NCBI GenBank assembly: GCA_016210285.1
Contig: JACQUN010000114.1
Coordinates: forward strand, 1-6,490
Length of the DNA: 6,490 bases
Direction of reading: 5' to 3'
Source: Chloroflexota bacterium
GTDB lineage: Bacteria > Chloroflexota > Dehalococcoidia > UBA1127 > JACQUN01
Shown here: piece by piece, positions 4,965 to 6,490 of the stretch
How the letters are laid out: the number at the start of each line of letters is the position of its first letter
How positions within the stretch are numbered: the first letter of the stretch is position 1
Made by a program: the position numbers and the translations under genes
The notes under the pieces: generated by a model
Told to the model about the DNA's origin: nothing
What the model saw: the letters and a program-made list of their open reading frames with translations, nothing else
The model's database searches: none

Positions 4965-5708
4965 CTAGAACCAGGGCCAGGGCACGTTCCGGCGGGAGGG
5001 GTCGTAGTCGGGGAAGCGACCCGAGGCGAGCAAGTGCTGAAGTCGCCGCCGCAGGGCGTCCATCTCTTCCGGGGTCAGGAGGTGGGAAAGCTCCTGGGCA
5101 AGGGCAGTTGGAGAGCGCAGGGTTGAGAGCAGGGCGGCGACATCCTCCATCAGACCCGTAGAGATAGGCTCCTGGGCAAAGTCCCATATCACCGTTCGCA
5201 GCTTTGGGTCCGTGTGAAAGGTGAGGCCGTGGTCTATAGACCATATGTTTCCGTCCCGATCCCTGAAGCAGTGGCTGGCCTTGCGATCGGCGTTGTTGGA
5301 CAGGCAGTCGAAGAGGGCGATTCGCTCCAGCTCTCCCAGGCGCTCCTCCCGCAGGGTGAAGTAGTTGGACTGGGGATCGGCATCGACCCATAGCTGTAGC
5401 GAGCCTGTGCCGAAGGGGCCGTCTCTGATTACAGTGAGGGGGATGAAGTCCCAGCGTAGAGCCTGGGTTACCAGGTAAGAGGCGTGCTCTCTCTTGTGGA
5501 GCGTGCCCGAGGGAAAATCCCACAGCGGGCGTTCCCCCCTGCTGGGTTTGTACACCGCCTTGAGGGTTCTGGAGCCGTCGTGCACGGTTACGAGGAAGGT
5601 GTGGTTGGACCCCTGGGGGATTAGCCTGGGAGAGGCTATCTCTCCCCTGAGCAGGGCTTGCTTCACCTCGTCCCGGGAGGATGGGCTTTGGTCTGTTCCC
5701 ATGAACAC
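4965..5708 (-). CDS. SCO1664-family protein, PI3/PI4-kinase-like fold
   Basis: This 247-residue protein matches the SCO1664 family of uncharacterised proteins related to phosphatidylinositol 3/4-kinases. Visible landmarks, in order: the N-lobe SNHTFLVTVHDG (34-45), the lysine segment KAVYKPSRGERPLWDF with K50 and K54 as candidate ATP contacts, the catalytic-loop equivalent FDCLSNNADRK (133-143), the metal-site SIDHGLTFH (157-165) with D159 in the DFG position, and the typical PWPWF ending. Kinase-type residues look intact, but the true substrate of the family is not established. The listed start is GTG; an ATG two codons in (5702) is better placed behind AGGTG and may be the real one. The gene follows DUF3090 after 76 bases on the same strand. 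That pairing, often with a histidine phosphatase of the MSMEG_4193 type, is a known conserved neighbourhood in Actinobacteria. Confidence 0.85.
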   Translation of the reverse strand: MFMGTDQSPSSRDEVKQALLRGEIASPRLIPQGSNHTFLVTVHDGSRTLKAVYKPSRGERPLWDFPSGTLHKREHASYLVTQALRWDFIPLTVIRDGPFGTGSLQLWVDADPQSNYFTLREERLGELERIALFDCLSNNADRKASHCFRDRDGNIWSIDHGLTFHTDPKLRTVIWDFAQEPISTGLMEDVAALLSTLRSPTALAQELSHLLTPEEMDALRRRLQHLLASGRFPDYDPSRRNVPWPWF

Positions 5709-5784
5709 ACCTGCGATGGTGTACGAATCCAGGGATTATGCCCTTGCTCTTGCTTGCGCCCTGTGATAGGGGACAGGAGTGGGG
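5709..5784 (-). other. Spacer between DUF3090 and SCO1664 genes
   Basis: These 76 bases hold no gene. On the minus strand there is a CATAAT hexamer (five of six to the -10 consensus) preceded by a GCAAG-rich stretch, GCGCAAGCAAGAGCAAGGGC. No convincing -35 box stands at the right distance, so I do not call a promoter. Co-transcription with DUF3090 is the simpler reading. Confidence 0.4.
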
Positions 5785-6297
5785 CTAAAGGGAGTGGTGA
5801 CCATTGGATCGCGAGCAGACGTGAGGCTCCGGGCCCATGGAGGCGCTGCACAGGGGGCACAGGGGACGCCCCGCGGCACAGACAGTCTGGGCCTCCTCCG
5901 CCAGGCTTTCTAGCTGTGGCCGGGAAGCCCAGAATCCCAGGAGGGCCTCTCCTTTCTGGTCGTCCTCTATATTGTGGGCCTGGATCAGGAACAGGCCCTC
6001 CTCAGGCTCATGGTCCAGGCTAAGCCTGCCCACCTTGAACTCCATGGATGTACGATCCGGGTACAGGGGGCCTGGCTCATGGTGCGAGGTCTTTCCCAAC
6101 GTCTCCTCCAGGGATAGCACTTCCAGCATCTGATGGATTGCCAGGGCAAGCTGGAATAGCTGCTCCTTCTCTAGCCAGAGGCAGGCGTCACCCCACGGGC
6201 CGCTCACCAGAAGGCGGAACCGCCGCTGTCCGGGCACACCCAGAGCCTCTGCCTTGAGGGCCTCTACCAGGCCGAGGTCATACTTGGCCTCTGACAT
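5785..6297 (-). CDS. DUF3090 family protein with C-terminal cysteine cluster
   Basis: This 170-residue protein has the size and landmarks of the DUF3090 family, whose function is unknown. After a short lead, VPGQRRFRLLV begins the conserved domain, followed by ALxxHQ-type helix residues, MEFKVGRLSLDHEPEEGLFL (85-104) and a WASRPQLESL helix. The C-terminus carries C140, C147 and C150 in CPLC, then HVCSRSNGH with H159, C161 and H167. This cysteine/histidine set could bind zinc, and a CPxC...HxCxRxNG ending is usual for the family. The ATG at 6297 has only a weak ribosome site (GTAAG), and no better start is visible. It is followed by the SCO1664 gene. Family knowledge puts these two together with a phosphoglycerate-mutase-like phosphatase, which is not in this window and may lie outside it. 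I see no damage. Confidence 0.85.
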   Translation of the reverse strand: MSEAKYDLGLVEALKAEALGVPGQRRFRLLVSGPWGDACLWLEKEQLFQLALAIHQMLEVLSLEETLGKTSHHEPGPLYPDRTSMEFKVGRLSLDHEPEEGLFLIQAHNIEDDQKGEALLGFWASRPQLESLAEEAQTVCAAGRPLCPLCSASMGPEPHVCSRSNGHHSL

Positions 6298-6345
6298 CTT
6301 ACATCAGCTTGCTAGTGTCCTGTATCTGAAATTCGCTAAGGAAAT

Positions 6346-6467
6346 TGTCATTGCGAAGAGGCGCAGCCGATGACGCAATCTGGAGGAGGGGTGGCCCCCC
6401 CGCCAGATTGCCACGGCCCTCCGGAGCCTGTGGTGAGCCTCTCGAACCATCGGGCCTCGCAATGACA
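6346..6467. repeat. MITE-like palindromic intergenic repeat with perfect 11-base terminal inverted repeats
   Basis: TGTCATTGCGA (6346-6356) is the exact reverse complement of TCGCAATGACA (6457-6467). Inside, GCAATCTGG (6375-6383) pairs perfectly with CCAGATTGC (6403-6411) around a G/C-rich loop. The right third contains a GAGCCTCTCGAACCAT stretch of a type often seen in dispersed repeats. No ORF here looks real. It lies 49 bases upstream of the DUF3090 start and may overlap or displace its promoter. It shares the TGTCATT tip with the repeat at 822-904 but is otherwise a different family. Confidence 0.75.
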
Positions 6468-6490
6468 TCTGTAGCGGACTTCGGGGACAC

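Noticed and set aside
4855..5523. A 222-codon minus-strand frame overlapping the SCO1664 gene
   Set aside because: It is a shifted frame of the SCO1664 coding sequence and the hairpin block, proline/arginine-rich and without family features. The SCO1664 frame carries the kinase-like motifs.
969..6102. A 17-of-18 base match between 969-986 and 6085-6102 (CGAGGYCTTTCCCAACGT)
   Set aside because: The second site is inside the DUF3090 gene. The matching does not extend convincingly to either side, and the reading around 905-1052 shows stops in the DUF3090 frame. A chance match cannot be ruled out, so I do not claim a gene fragment.
6299..6490. A 63-codon minus-strand frame at the right edge
   Set aside because: It is made almost entirely of the palindromic repeat at 6346-6467 and has no gene-like composition.

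Overview
All recognisable genes in this 6.5 kb window lie on the minus strand, so it reads right to left. GC content is high, with G/C-rich third codon positions. The intergenic spaces hold palindromic repeats of a kind I associate with environmental Chloroflexota (Dehalococcoidia-like) genomes. That placement is inference from gene style, the SCO1664/DUF3090 pair and the repeats; no rRNA or other marker is present to confirm it.

Right part (about 6490 to 4965): a dispersed-type inverted repeat (6346-6467) lies upstream of a two-gene unit, a DUF3090 protein with a cysteine-rich C-terminus followed by an SCO1664-family protein resembling PI3/PI4-type kinases. The two families are known neighbours, mainly in Actinobacteria, and their function is unresolved. 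Three GC-rich hairpins follow the unit and may end its transcription.

Middle part (4737 to 1053): a candidate promoter placed so close to the start codon that the mRNA may be leaderless, then an MMPL/RND-type membrane transporter (737 aa). Six bases later comes a secreted, probably lipid-anchored M28 zinc aminopeptidase (475 aa) with a PA domain. The two form an operon acting at the cell envelope.

Left part (1052 to 1): a gene-poor stretch with faint coding remnants and a second hairpin repeat (822-904), then the most unusual structure of the window. The first 85 bases of purL (FGAM synthase, purine synthesis) occur twice in direct orientation, at 1-85 and 605-689, differing only at two synonymous third positions. 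Between the copies sits a complete hicB-hicA toxin-antitoxin module. The left copy runs out of the window and is probably the start of the working purL. The right copy stops after 33 codons. This looks like a toxin-antitoxin module that entered at the start of purL and restored the gene's 5' end, leaving a purL relic-hicB-hicA-purL order on one strand.
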